Assembly: GCF_049341845.1 (NCBI RefSeq)
Contig: NZ_JBMPIT010000005.1
Location: 1 to 64,000 of the forward strand
From: Curtobacterium guangdongense
GTDB lineage: Bacteria; Actinomycetota; Actinomycetes; Actinomycetales; Microbacteriaceae
Reading direction: 5' to 3'
DNA: 64,000 nt
The notes beneath the pieces were generated by a model. It did not search any database. It saw only the letters and a program-made list of their open reading frames with translations, and was not told the origin of the DNA. A program made the translations under genes and the position numbers. This document shows, piece by piece, positions 51,417-59,734 of the stretch (its first letter is position 1; each line of letters starts with the position of its first letter).

Positions 51417-54400
51417 CTACCGTGACGACGGGACGCGCACGATCTCGGTGATGGACGAGTGGCCGGTGTCGGGGTGCTTGCGCATCGACAGCAGCCGCTC
51501 CATCGAGGGCTCGAGCGCCGTGACCTTGTCGAGCGGTGCACTGACCACGAGCTGGAACCCGAGCCGGAGCCACGCCGTCACGGCACGCCCGGCGAACTCC
51601 GAGTCCGCCTTGATGAACGCCTCGTCGAGGAACACCGGCGCGAACCGCGGCCGGGGCCGGGTCTCGTCGCCGAGCTGGTAGCGGAGCGCCGCTCCCACGA
51701 TGAACGCGACGAGCTCCTGCGTCTCGCCACCGGACTTGTCGCCGAGGGACGAGTACACGCCGAGGTCGTTGCCCTCGGTGTCGTACCGCACGGCGGTGAT
51801 CTCCATGTGCCGACGGACGTCGAGCACGGCGTCACGCTGGGTCGTCCGGCCGCGCGGGGCGTCGGCGTCCACGCGGATGACCGCCATGAAGCGCCGGAGC
51901 CGTCGGAACCGGGTCTCGAGCACGTCGTCGGTGAGCTCCGCGTCGACCGAGGCGGACAGTGCACGGAGCTCGCGGCGGAACTGCGAGACGTCCTCGCGCG
52001 TGACCCGGCGGATGACGATCTTCAGGCGGTCCCGGTTCGCACCGAACGGCAGGTCGCGGAGGATCTCGTTGACCGGCTCCAGCCGCTCCTCGATCTCGAC
52101 GACCGCGCGGTCGAACGCCCCGGCGAGCGGGACGAGGTCCTCGCCGCTCCACTGCGACAGCCGTCGACGCCACTCGCTGCGGCGTGCGTGCAGGCCCGTC
52201 GCCACGATCTGGTCGAGGATCGCGCGGTAGTCCGGGTACGACGCGACACCGGTGCCGAGGTTCGGGTCGTGCCACGCGTCCTGGTAGCGCTGGAAGGTCA
52301 ACGTCATGGCGTTGGATGCCGATGCCGCACCGTCGAGCGCCTGCGAGAGCCGTTCCTCGAGTCGCCGGCGCAGTCGCTTCGTCGCGTCGTCGAACCCGTC
52401 GACCGTGTCCGGTGCGCCGACCTCCTCGAACGTCTCCTCGAGCAGGTGCGCCTGTTCCTCGTCCGGCACCGCGGCCGGCGAGGACTCGAAGCGCTCGAGG
52501 ATCTCGGCGGCCGCGTCCTGCCCGTCGACGAGCACCGCGTGGCGCTCCTCGAGCCGCGTGACCGTGAGCCGCGCGGCCGATCGACGGTCGGAGGCCTCGT
52601 CGAGTGCCGCACGCAGCTTCGCGACGGACGCCCGGAGCGTCCGCAGCCCGTCGTCGGCGGCGAGCACGGCCTCCCGTTCCTCGGCCAGGCGCGTCAGCGA
52701 CGCGTCGACGCCGGCGACGTCGATGCTCTCCCACGTCGTGTCGACCCGGTGCTGGTGGGCCGCGCGGAGGGCCTCCAGCGCCGCGATGTCCTGCGCGACG
52801 TCGGTCCGGCGGGCCTCGAGCGTGGTGAGGTCCTCGGCGATGGAGGCGAGTTCGGTCTCGACGGCGACGACGCGCGCCTCGTTCGTGAAGCCGATGACGT
52901 TCGCCTGGCGACGGTCGCCGTGCGCGCCACGCCGGCCGTCGCGGAGCTGCCCGGACTCGGTCACCCGCCGGCCGCCACCACCCAGTTCGGCGGCGGAGGA
53001 CACGCAGCGGGCGTCGATCCGGTCGGACTCGATGCGCGAGCGGACCCACGTGCTGAAGGGGGAGTCCTTGATCGCGAGCTTGCCGGACACCATCGACGCA
53101 TCGCCGTCGAGGTCCAGGTGCGGACCGGACGGGACGCCCTCGAACTGCACCCGCACCCCGATGCGCAGCGAGTCGATGGCTGCGCTGAAGGAGTCGAGCT
53201 GGTCCTGGTCGACGAGCAGCGTGCGGGCGACGGGCGCGAGCACCGACTCGATCGCCGTGCGCCAGCGCTCCTCACCGGGGAGGACGTCGAGCAGCTCGGC
53301 GACGAAGGGCAGCGACGACGGGTCGATGCCGGCGGCGTTCGCCATCGCCACCCGTGCCTCGTGCATCGGCAGCGGCATCGCACCCTGCCGGTGCTCGAGC
53401 GACTGGCGCTCCTGACGCAGCGACCGCTCACGGTCGAGGAGCGGGTACTCCTCCCGCGTCAGGGCGTCCCGACGCTCGTCGAGCGCGGCGCGGGTGGCAC
53501 CGAACGTGCCGAGGAACTCGTGCGAGTCCCGCTGGGCCGCGCCGAAGGCGGTCTCGGTCGTCGGCATCTCGCCGAGCAGTGCGGTCCGTGACTCGAACGC
53601 CTCGCGTGCACGGAGCACGACCTCGCGCTCGCGCGTGCCGCGGTCGATGCGGTCCTCGAGCTGGGCGAGCGCGTTGCCGCCGGAGTCCCGGAGTCGTGCC
53701 TCGGCCTCCCGCAGCTCGATCTCGACCGCGGCGTGGCGGGCGGATGCCGCCTCGACCTCGGCGCGTGCGACGGTCCGGGAGCGCGAGTTGCGGTCGACCT
53801 CGTCGTCGAGCAGCGCACGCTTCCTGGTGGCCGTCCAGTGCGCGAACGGGGACACCTCCGACCCGGTGGCGATGCCGTCGAGGGCCTCGGCGGCGGCGCG
53901 GGACCGCTCGATCTCCAGGTGCAGCTCGGTGATGGGGGAGAGGATCGCGACCTTGCGCTCCTCGGTGTCCATCGCCTCGTACGCCTCGTCGAGCGCGGCG
54001 AAGTGTGCGAGGGCGCGGTCGGCTGCCTCGTACGTGCCGGGGGTCTCGAGCACGAGCGACTTGTACAGCGAGTCGACCGTCGGCATGTGCTGCCCGGCCT
54101 GGATGCGCGCGAGCAGGCGCATCGCGCGGTTGCCGCCGCCGGAGTCGCCGATCCCGAGCCGCGCCTGCAGCGTGTACGCGAGCTCCTGGTAGGTGTCGCG
54201 GATGACGAGCCCCGGCACGCGTCCGGTGAGCTCGAGGTGGCTGAACCGGGACGGTACGAAGTCCTCGAGCCGACGCAGGTCGAAGTCGTCGTCCACGGTC
54301 GCCATGGTCATCTGGATGTCGCCGACGCCGCGGGCACGCTTCGGCACGATGTACGCGCGCAACACCGTGAACTGTCGCTCGTCGTCGTTCCGGAACGTGA

Positions 54401-54794
54401 CGGCGACCGCGCCCCACGTCGCCGTCTCGTCACCACGGAGGTTCACGTCACGGAGGGCACCGGACTCCGGGTCCCGCCGGGAGTCGACCTTGCCGCGCAG
54501 GTACGTCAGCAGGTTCCGCTGGTCCGCACTCCGCGCCCGCCCGGTGGTCGCGTCGTTCGAGGCGCCGTTGAACGGCACGTCGGACGGCATCATCACGGCC
54601 AGGTACGCGTCCATGAGCGTCGACTTGCCGGTTCCGGAGGCACCGGAGATGAGCGTCGCGGCGCCGGACAGCTCGACACGGCGGTGGCCGTGGAAGCCGC
54701 CCCAGTTGACGACCTGCATGGATTCGGCGCGCCACTGCGCGACGGTGTCGAAGAGCGCCGGCATGCCGGCGGTGTCCATCCGGAAGTCGGTCAC
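51417..54794 (-). CDS. jetC: JetC, SMC/MukB-like ATPase of a Wadjet system
   Basis: 1125 residues. Walker A GASGTGKST at residues 51-59 (Lys57), long coiled coils about 250-950, ABC signature SGGETQ at 1021-1026, Walker B VFLDEA with Asp1057. This is an SMC-like ATPase of the MukB/JetC type, which extrudes DNA loops. The middle (about 480-640) is hinge-like. The neighbours jetB and jetA establish the family. GTG start with a GTGA overlap to jetB. No jetD follows. Confidence 0.92.
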   Translation of the reverse strand: MTDFRMDTAGMPALFDTVAQWRAESMQVVNWGGFHGHRRVELSGAATLISGASGTGKSTLMDAYLAVMMPSDVPFNGASNDATTGRARSADQRNLLTYLRGKVDSRRDPESGALRDVNLRGDETATWGAVAVTFRNDDERQFTVLRAYIVPKRARGVGDIQMTMATVDDDFDLRRLEDFVPSRFSHLELTGRVPGLVIRDTYQELAYTLQARLGIGDSGGGNRAMRLLARIQAGQHMPTVDSLYKSLVLETPGTYEAADRALAHFAALDEAYEAMDTEERKVAILSPITELHLEIERSRAAAEALDGIATGSEVSPFAHWTATRKRALLDDEVDRNSRSRTVARAEVEAASARHAAVEIELREAEARLRDSGGNALAQLEDRIDRGTREREVVLRAREAFESRTALLGEMPTTETAFGAAQRDSHEFLGTFGATRAALDERRDALTREEYPLLDRERSLRQERQSLEHRQGAMPLPMHEARVAMANAAGIDPSSLPFVAELLDVLPGEERWRTAIESVLAPVARTLLVDQDQLDSFSAAIDSLRIGVRVQFEGVPSGPHLDLDGDASMVSGKLAIKDSPFSTWVRSRIESDRIDARCVSSAAELGGGGRRVTESGQLRDGRRGAHGDRRQANVIGFTNEARVVAVETELASIAEDLTTLEARRTDVAQDIAALEALRAAHQHRVDTTWESIDVAGVDASLTRLAEEREAVLAADDGLRTLRASVAKLRAALDEASDRRSAARLTVTRLEERHAVLVDGQDAAAEILERFESSPAAVPDEEQAHLLEETFEEVGAPDTVDGFDDATKRLRRRLEERLSQALDGAASASNAMTLTFQRYQDAWHDPNLGTGVASYPDYRAILDQIVATGLHARRSEWRRRLSQWSGEDLVPLAGAFDRAVVEIEERLEPVNEILRDLPFGANRDRLKIVIRRVTREDVSQFRRELRALSASVDAELTDDVLETRFRRLRRFMAVIRVDADAPRGRTTQRDAVLDVRRHMEITAVRYDTEGNDLGVYSSLGDKSGGETQELVAFIVGAALRYQLGDETRPRPRFAPVFLDEAFIKADSEFAGRAVTAWLRLGFQLVVSAPLDKVTALEPSMERLLSMRKHPDTGHSSITEIVRVPSSR

Positions 54795-55540
54795 GCGGAC
54801 TCCTCCTCGTCGTCTTCTCCGGATTGGAGGCTCGGCTCGTCGCCGTCTTCCGGCCCGCGTTCACCGGTGGTCACGTTGGCCAGCCATCGGTCGAGTTCCA
54901 GGAGCCGCTCGAGGGGGAGCAGGACCTCGACGACGCTCGCGATGCGGAAGCGGTCGGGGTCGCTCGTCTTGAGCAGCACCCGCGCGGTCACGAGGCGGTC
55001 GATGGCCTTCGCGACCCGGCCCTCGTCGCGCGTCTTGTCGGTCGCCGTGGCGGGCCGGAAGCCGGCGACGTGCCCGAGGATCTCGGCACGGTCGACGACG
55101 ACCTGGTCCGGTCCCGGTCGGGCGTCTGCGCGGAGTCGCATGCGGAGGTAGACGAGGACGATCGTCTCCTCGCGCGTGTACGGGACGTCCCGGAGGAGCG
55201 TCGGGAAGCCGCGGCGCTGGCTCTCCGACCGGGCCTGGCGCTTCCACGCGACCTCGCGGTCCCGGTCGACGTGCAGCTCGAGGAACAGGTCGTTCAGCCG
55301 CGACCGGAGCTGGTACTCGGCGTCGAGGACCGCGCGCCACTCGTCCGCGTGCGTGCGCGCGCTGATGTACGAGTGCCGGAGCAGCGCGACGAAGGCGCGA
55401 CGCTGGAGCTCGTCGAGCCGGCCCTCGTCGCCCTCGAAGAGGGCGAAGCTGGACTCGTCACGCTCGTCGTCCTGCTCCACGGGAGTGGTGTCGTCGTACT
55501 CGTCCGTCTCGTCGACGGGAGCTGACGTCGTGTCGGTCAC
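54791..55540 (-). CDS. jetB: JetB, DUF4194 subunit of a Wadjet system
   Basis: 249 residues. Core about 40-215, with ALLRHSYISARTHADEWRAV and SRLNDLFLELHVDRDREVAW, then RRGFPTLLRDVPYTREETIV, the DUF4194 pattern; winged-helix-like end. It acts as the kleisin partner's (JetA) bridge in JetABC. Acidic tails at both ends. It is tied to jetA and jetC by 4-bp overlaps (GTGA in each case). Confidence 0.9.
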   Translation of the reverse strand: MTDTTSAPVDETDEYDDTTPVEQDDERDESSFALFEGDEGRLDELQRRAFVALLRHSYISARTHADEWRAVLDAEYQLRSRLNDLFLELHVDRDREVAWKRQARSESQRRGFPTLLRDVPYTREETIVLVYLRMRLRADARPGPDQVVVDRAEILGHVAGFRPATATDKTRDEGRVAKAIDRLVTARVLLKTSDPDRFRIASVVEVLLPLERLLELDRWLANVTTGERGPEDGDEPSLQSGEDDEEESA

Positions 55541-57051
55541 CGAGCCTCCAGGGTGGTGTCGTCGTCTGCGGACGGATCCCGCGGGGTCAACGCGGCCGTC
55601 GGCATGGTGAAGGCGACCGCCGTGCCGTCCGGGCGCACGGTCTCGTGCGCGACGGCTGCGGCAGCGGTCTCGAAGTCGTCCCGACCGGTCAGCAGGTGCG
55701 CCAGCCCGAACAGCTCGACGGGGCGCCGCTGCTCAGGGGGGAGCTCGTGGAACGCGCCGTCGCTGGTGGCCGCGGTGCTGAACCGGAGTGCCGCGCGGAG
55801 TTCGACCAGGAGCGGTCCGCCGTGACGTCGGAGGGAGTCGACGTCGATCTCGTCGAAGACGTCGTCGTCCGGTTCCTCGATGGGCGGCGGGACGGCTTCG
55901 GTGTCCGGGTCGTAGAAGCGCTCGCGCAGGGTGCCGATCTCGGCCACCGGCGGCAGGAGCTCGAGGGGGAGGGTGCCGCGTGCGCTGCCGTCGCCCATGA
56001 GCGTCGCGAGCCGACGGTTCACGCTCCGCAGGACCGCGTCGAGCTCGCGGTCGCGGACGACGTCGTGCGCGACGATCTGGTCGCGGAGCGTGCCGGTGAG
56101 CAGGCGACGCTGAGCGAGGACGTCCTCGATGCCCTGCCGCAGGATGCTCACGGTGTTGCGGAACGCCCGACGCTCCGCGGCGTTGAGGGACTCGGCGAAG
56201 GGGTGCTCGAGGATCGTCGCGATGTCGTCGCGGAGGCGCAGGAGCAGGGCGTCGTCGCGGAGGAGCTCGAAGGCGCCCTCGAACGCACGACCCTCCGGCG
56301 TGGCCTCCATGAGCGTGTCCGTCCGGGCGAGGTAGTCGTCGAGGATCTCGCCGATCGGACGGACCTCGTTCCGGAAGTCCTCGACGATCTCGCGGTGCAT
56401 CGACGCGACGGCTTCCTCGACGCGCTTGAAGTCGCTCGGGAGCTGGCGGATGAGGTCGGTGATGTTCGTGTAGCCGTCGCGCATCCGGTCGTCGTCGACG
56501 GTGGTCGGGGCGTCACCGGTCGCCAGACGGTCGCGCTCGGCCTGGAGTTCGGCGATCTGTGCGTCGATGCGGCGGATCTGCACGTCAGGGTCCGGCTCGG
56601 CCCTGGCGGCCCACCGGTGCACCGCGTCGACGATCATCGCCAGACGGCTCTCGCTGATCAGCGCTCGATCGGCGGACAGGGCGTCGACGAGGCTGAGCGC
56701 TTCGAGCGCGTGACTCGTGAGGGAGTACTGCTCGTCGCCGCCGGGGGAGTTCGACCGGACGAGCCACTGCGCCGCGACCCACTCACGGCAGAGCGCTCGG
56801 CCGTTCGGGCGCTTGTCGTCGTCCTGCGGGTTCTCGCTCGCCGGGACCCTGGCGCCGGTCGCCTGCAGCCGTGCGACGTGTTCCTCGACCTGCAGGTGCA
56901 TCCGGTCGGCGGGGACGTACTGCACGTCGCGGTCGAACACCGTGCGGAACACCGCGAGCACGACGGCGCTCGTCGGGCGGGACATGAGGCGCAGCGTCGG
57001 GCGGTCGAGCACCGCGCGCACGCGTGCGTACTCGAGGTCGACGTCGGTCAT
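55537..57051 (-). CDS. jetA: JetA, DUF3375 kleisin-like subunit of a Wadjet system
   Basis: 504 residues. N terminus EYARVRAVLDRPTLRLMSRP and a winged-helix like region; the middle has long helices (SDFKRVEEAVASMHREIVED); this matches DUF3375. In JetABCD it joins the SMC heads and JetD, which cuts plasmid DNA. AAGGG lies 4-5 nt before ATG. First gene of the operon; preceded by a tRNA gene and terminator on the same strand. Confidence 0.9.
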   Translation of the reverse strand: MTDVDLEYARVRAVLDRPTLRLMSRPTSAVVLAVFRTVFDRDVQYVPADRMHLQVEEHVARLQATGARVPASENPQDDDKRPNGRALCREWVAAQWLVRSNSPGGDEQYSLTSHALEALSLVDALSADRALISESRLAMIVDAVHRWAARAEPDPDVQIRRIDAQIAELQAERDRLATGDAPTTVDDDRMRDGYTNITDLIRQLPSDFKRVEEAVASMHREIVEDFRNEVRPIGEILDDYLARTDTLMEATPEGRAFEGAFELLRDDALLLRLRDDIATILEHPFAESLNAAERRAFRNTVSILRQGIEDVLAQRRLLTGTLRDQIVAHDVVRDRELDAVLRSVNRRLATLMGDGSARGTLPLELLPPVAEIGTLRERFYDPDTEAVPPPIEEPDDDVFDEIDVDSLRRHGGPLLVELRAALRFSTAATSDGAFHELPPEQRRPVELFGLAHLLTGRDDFETAAAAVAHETVRPDGTAVAFTMPTAALTPRDPSADDDTTLEAR

Positions 57052-57097
57052 GCTGCCCTTGCTCTGGTGTTCGGTCGTGTCCGGTTGGGGGACGAAA

Positions 57098-57125
57098 AGA
57101 GCCCGACGCGGTTGCGTCGGGCTCT
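57098..57125 (-). terminator. hairpin terminator after tRNA-Val(CAC)
   Basis: AGAGCCCGACGC (57098-57109) pairs with 57114-57125; on the minus strand it is followed by TTTT. It ends the tRNA transcript before jetA. Confidence 0.9.
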
Positions 57126-57157
57126 CCTGGTTGTTCTTCAGGCCCTGAATGGGCACG

Positions 57158-57230
57158 TGGGCGATACCAGACTCGAACTGATGACCTCTTCGGTGTGAAC
57201 GAAGCGCGCTACCAACTGCGCCAATCGCCC
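57158..57230 (-). tRNA. tRNA-Val (anticodon CAC)
   Basis: 73 nt without CCA. GGGCGAT acceptor, TTCACAC loop with CAC, GTTCGAGTC T loop. CCA is not encoded. It faces jetA on the minus strand. Confidence 0.95.
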
Positions 57231-57381
57231 CCTGCACTTGCGTGCGGATCGATAGTAGCGGATGTCGCGGCATGTGCCGAACACGACGGTGCCTCCGCGC
57301 GCGTCGTGCCGGTCCGAGCCGCGCGCGATGCCCCTCGATCCGCATGAACTCGGGGGACACGCCCGGTGAACACCCAGGATT

Positions 57382-57411
57382 TTGGAGAAACGCGTCGGAG
57401 TCGGATACAGT
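57382..57411 (+). promoter_or_regulatory. promoter of the tRNA-Gly-Cys-Val cluster
   Basis: TTGGAG (57382-57387), 18 nt, then TACAGT (57406-57411), 32 nt before tRNA-Gly. Confidence 0.55.
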
Positions 57412-57442
57412 TTACGAGTCGCCGCGAGAGCGGGTCAGACAT

Positions 57443-57514
57443 GCGGATGTGGCGCAGTGGTAGCGCATCACCTTGCCAAGGTGAGGGTCGCGAGTTCGAA
57501 TCTCGTCATCCGCT
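57443..57514 (+). tRNA. tRNA-Gly (anticodon GCC)
   Basis: 72 nt. GCGGATG acceptor, loop TTGCCAA, GTTCGAATC T loop. CCA is not encoded. Confidence 0.96.
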
Positions 57515-57596
57515 CGAGTACTGGATCCCTCGGGATCCGGTTTCTCACCAGAGGGTATCCCACCGTTCGGGTACTCACGGAGACGTGAACCTCGAT

Positions 57597-57670
57597 GGTG
57601 GGGTGGCCGAGAGGCTAGGCAGCGGCCTGCAAAGCCGTCCACGCGGGTTCGAATCCCGTCCCCACCTCCA
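57597..57670 (+). tRNA. tRNA-Cys (anticodon GCA)
   Basis: 74 nt with encoded CCA. GGTGGGG acceptor, loop CTGCAAA, GTTCGAATC T loop. Confidence 0.96.
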
Positions 57671-57686
57671 GAATTCAACTCTCTCT

Positions 57687-57761
57687 GGGCGATTGGCGCA
57701 GCGGTAGCGCGCTTCCCTGACACGGAAGAGGTCACTGGTTCGATCCCAGTATCGCCCACCA
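57687..57761 (+). tRNA. tRNA-Val (anticodon GAC)
   Basis: 75 nt with encoded CCA. GGGCGAT acceptor, loop CTGACAC, GTTCGATCC T loop. Confidence 0.96.
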
Positions 57762-57764
57762 CCT

Positions 57765-57792
57765 GAAACCCCCGGCCTCGGCCGGGGGTTTC
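57765..57792 (+). terminator. terminator of the tRNA cluster
   Basis: GAAACCCCCGGC pairs with GCCGGGGGTTTC around the loop CTCG, 3 nt after tRNA-Val. Confidence 0.9.
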
Positions 57793-57802
57793 GTCGTTCC
57801 CA

Positions 57803-58276
57803 CTACCGGGTCGGCGACGTCGCCGCGTACGGATCCGTCGCCACGTTCCCGTACACGTCGGTTCGCCGGCGTCGGTCACGCACCACGCAGGTGCCGCGTG
57901 CCACGGCGAGGGCGACCACGACCGCTGCGATTCCCGCGAAGAGCCACCTCCACGATGCGTCGTCCTCGATGAGCAGCCGCGCCGCCAACATGGTGAGCGG
58001 CGCGACGACGAGCACGCGGCGCCACTCCGGCCAGGTCGCCCGCCACAGGACGGTCATGCCCTTCTTCCACCGGGCGACCAGCACGTACGTCAGCAGGATC
58101 GCGAACGGCAGCAGCTCGATCCAGTGCACGAGCGCGTCGGCTGCGTCCTCGTAGAACGGGTGCACGACCTCACGGGCGACGCCACCAGCCGCAGCGACGG
58201 TGAGCACCACCCACATGCGGGCCTCCCACCGGCGGGGATGCCACCACGGGGTCCGCCACCAGGGCACCCGGGTCAC
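57803..58276 (-). CDS. Membrane protein of unknown function
   Basis: 157 residues from GTG at 58276. Four membrane helices: MWVVLTVAAAGGVARE, IELLPFAILLTYVLVARW, VLVVAPLTMLAARLL, LFAGIAAVVVALAVARG. Trp/Arg-rich N terminus (VPWWRTPWWHPRRWEARMW). No family recognised. The upstream start is uncertain. Confidence 0.6.
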   Translation of the reverse strand: MTRVPWWRTPWWHPRRWEARMWVVLTVAAAGGVAREVVHPFYEDAADALVHWIELLPFAILLTYVLVARWKKGMTVLWRATWPEWRRVLVVAPLTMLAARLLIEDDASWRWLFAGIAAVVVALAVARGTCVVRDRRRRTDVYGNVATDPYAATSPTR

Positions 58277-58329
58277 GACCGGCCGCCGCCGATCGTCCGC
58301 GCCACGGGGACGACGGCGGTTCGCTGGCG

Positions 58330-58788
58330 TCACGTGCTCGAGGCCTGGACGACGGCGATCGCGGAGAACACGAACGCGATCACCGCCGCGCTCGACCGCA
58401 GGACGTCGATGCGTTCCCAGCGCGTCACGATCCGTTTCCAGTCCGCCGGGGGATCGGCAGGGTCCCAGTCGTTCACACCGATGTTGATCGGGACGGTCCC
58501 GAGGAACGACGCCAGGACAAACACCGTCAGGGCGGCCACCGCGGCGATCCGCCACGCGAGTCCGTCGCCTGTCCCGCCGACGACGAGGACGGCGACGGAC
58601 GCCAGTACCGCGGGGACCATCAGGATCGGCACGACGACCTTGAGGGACTTGACCAGTGCGATGCGCGTGCGGACGTGCGCGTCGTCGGGCAGGGCGGCCA
58701 TCGCCGGCTGGACACCCCACCGGACGATCAGCTCCTCGCCGGCGAGCAACCCGACGAGGACCAGCTGGGCGACGAGGAGGGCGTTCAC
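58330..58788 (-). CDS. DUF1772 (anthrone oxygenase-like) membrane protein
   Basis: 152 residues from GTG. Four membrane helices. FLGTVPINIGVNDWDPADPP and WKRIVTRWERIDVLRSSAAV match the DUF1772 pattern (N near the third helix, W..W..N/D..R). The family is named for anthrone oxygenases; function here is unknown. Confidence 0.8.
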   Translation of the reverse strand: MNALLVAQLVLVGLLAGEELIVRWGVQPAMAALPDDAHVRTRIALVKSLKVVVPILMVPAVLASVAVLVVGGTGDGLAWRIAAVAALTVFVLASFLGTVPINIGVNDWDPADPPADWKRIVTRWERIDVLRSSAAVIAFVFSAIAVVQASST

Positions 58789-58924
58789 GTGCGGTCCTCG
58801 GCACCGACGGTGCCGTTGGTGGGGACCGTGCAGGTGGTGGTGACGGGGAGACGGCGTGGCACGGTGCGATTGTCCCACCCGGTCCGCGCTGGCGCCCGCA
58901 CCGGCCGACCGGCGCGGCCATCCG

Positions 58925-58970
58925 CCGGACGGGAGGCACGGTGCCGGTCCGCACCGTGCCTCCCGTCCGG
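58925..58970. terminator. long palindrome, terminator-like element copy 4
   Basis: 20-bp perfect stem 58925-58944 with 58951-58970, loop CGGTCC, same GGACGGGAGGCACGGTGC core as copy 3. Unlike the other three it lies between divergent starts. Confidence 0.85.
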
Positions 58971-58995
58971 AGCATGCGGGCCTACGATCGCCGGT

Positions 58996-59049
58996 ATGCG
59001 AGTGGCGATCACCGGAGGGACGGGCGTCGAGTGGGACGCTCTGGGCTGA
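58996..59049 (+). pseudogene. 5' remnant of an NAD-binding (SDR/epimerase-like) gene
   Basis: Only 17 residues: MRVAITGGTG is the opening Rossmann Gly loop of epimerase/SDR proteins (usually followed by FIG). It is then out of pattern: VEWDALG and a stop. A TACGAT box lies 7 nt before ATG, so the promoter remains. A deletion seems to have removed the rest and brought the regulator gene close. Confidence 0.6.
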
Positions 59050-59050
59050 C

Positions 59051-59734
59051 GTGGCGAACATCCTGGTGGTCGAGGACGACCCGGAGATGCGGTCGCTCGT
59101 CGAACGGGGGCTGACCGGCGAGGGGCACACGGTCACCGTCGTGGGCGACGGGATCGCCGCGCTCGTCGCCGCGCGCGCACAGTCGTTCGACGCGGCAGCG
59201 ATCGACGTGATGCTGCCCGAGATGACCGGGTTCGAGGTCTGCCGACGACTCCGAGAGCTCGGGGAGGACTTCCCGGTGGTGCTCGTCACCGCACGTGATG
59301 CCGTGGACGACCGGGTGTTCGGACTCGACTCCGGTGCCGACGACTACCTGACGAAGCCCTTCGCGATCGCTGAACTCAACGCCCGCATCCGTGCCCACCT
59401 CCGACGGCGAGCGGCCGGGACCGCGACGATCGTGGAGGCGGGGACGGTCCGGCTGGACACCGTCGCCGTCCGGGCGTCGGTCCGCGGCCGCGACATGCCC
59501 CTGAGCGTCAAGGAGTTCTCGCTGCTCCGGTTCCTCGTCCAGGGGTCGCCGTCGCCGCGGACACGAGCGGAGGTCCTGCAGGAGGTCTGGGCGAGCGCCG
59601 AGCACTTCGACCCCACCATCGTCGACCAGTACGTCAGCTACGTGCGCAAGAAGCTGCACGCAGCAGGGGCCGACGTGGCGATCCGCACGGTCCGCGGCGT
59701 CGGGTACGCGCTCGAGGTCGTCGCGTCCGCATGA
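59051..59734 (+). CDS. OmpR/PhoB-family response regulator
   Basis: 227 residues from GTG at 59051. Receiver ANILVVEDDPEMRSL, Asp52 in IDVMLPEMTG, VTARDA, TKPFAIAEL. Winged helix ends in VDQYVSYVRKKLHAAG and IRTVRGVGYALE. It starts 1 nt after the remnant's stop. Overlaps the kinase by 4 nt. It probably controls the flavoprotein operon downstream. Confidence 0.94.
   Translation: MANILVVEDDPEMRSLVERGLTGEGHTVTVVGDGIAALVAARAQSFDAAAIDVMLPEMTGFEVCRRLRELGEDFPVVLVTARDAVDDRVFGLDSGADDYLTKPFAIAELNARIRAHLRRRAAGTATIVEAGTVRLDTVAVRASVRGRDMPLSVKEFSLLRFLVQGSPSPRTRAEVLQEVWASAEHFDPTIVDQYVSYVRKKLHAAGADVAIRTVRGVGYALEVVASA

Noticed and set aside
57158..57761. tRNA cluster as the attachment site of a mobile island carrying jetABC
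   Set aside because: No integrase and no repeated tRNA 3' end were found in the window.
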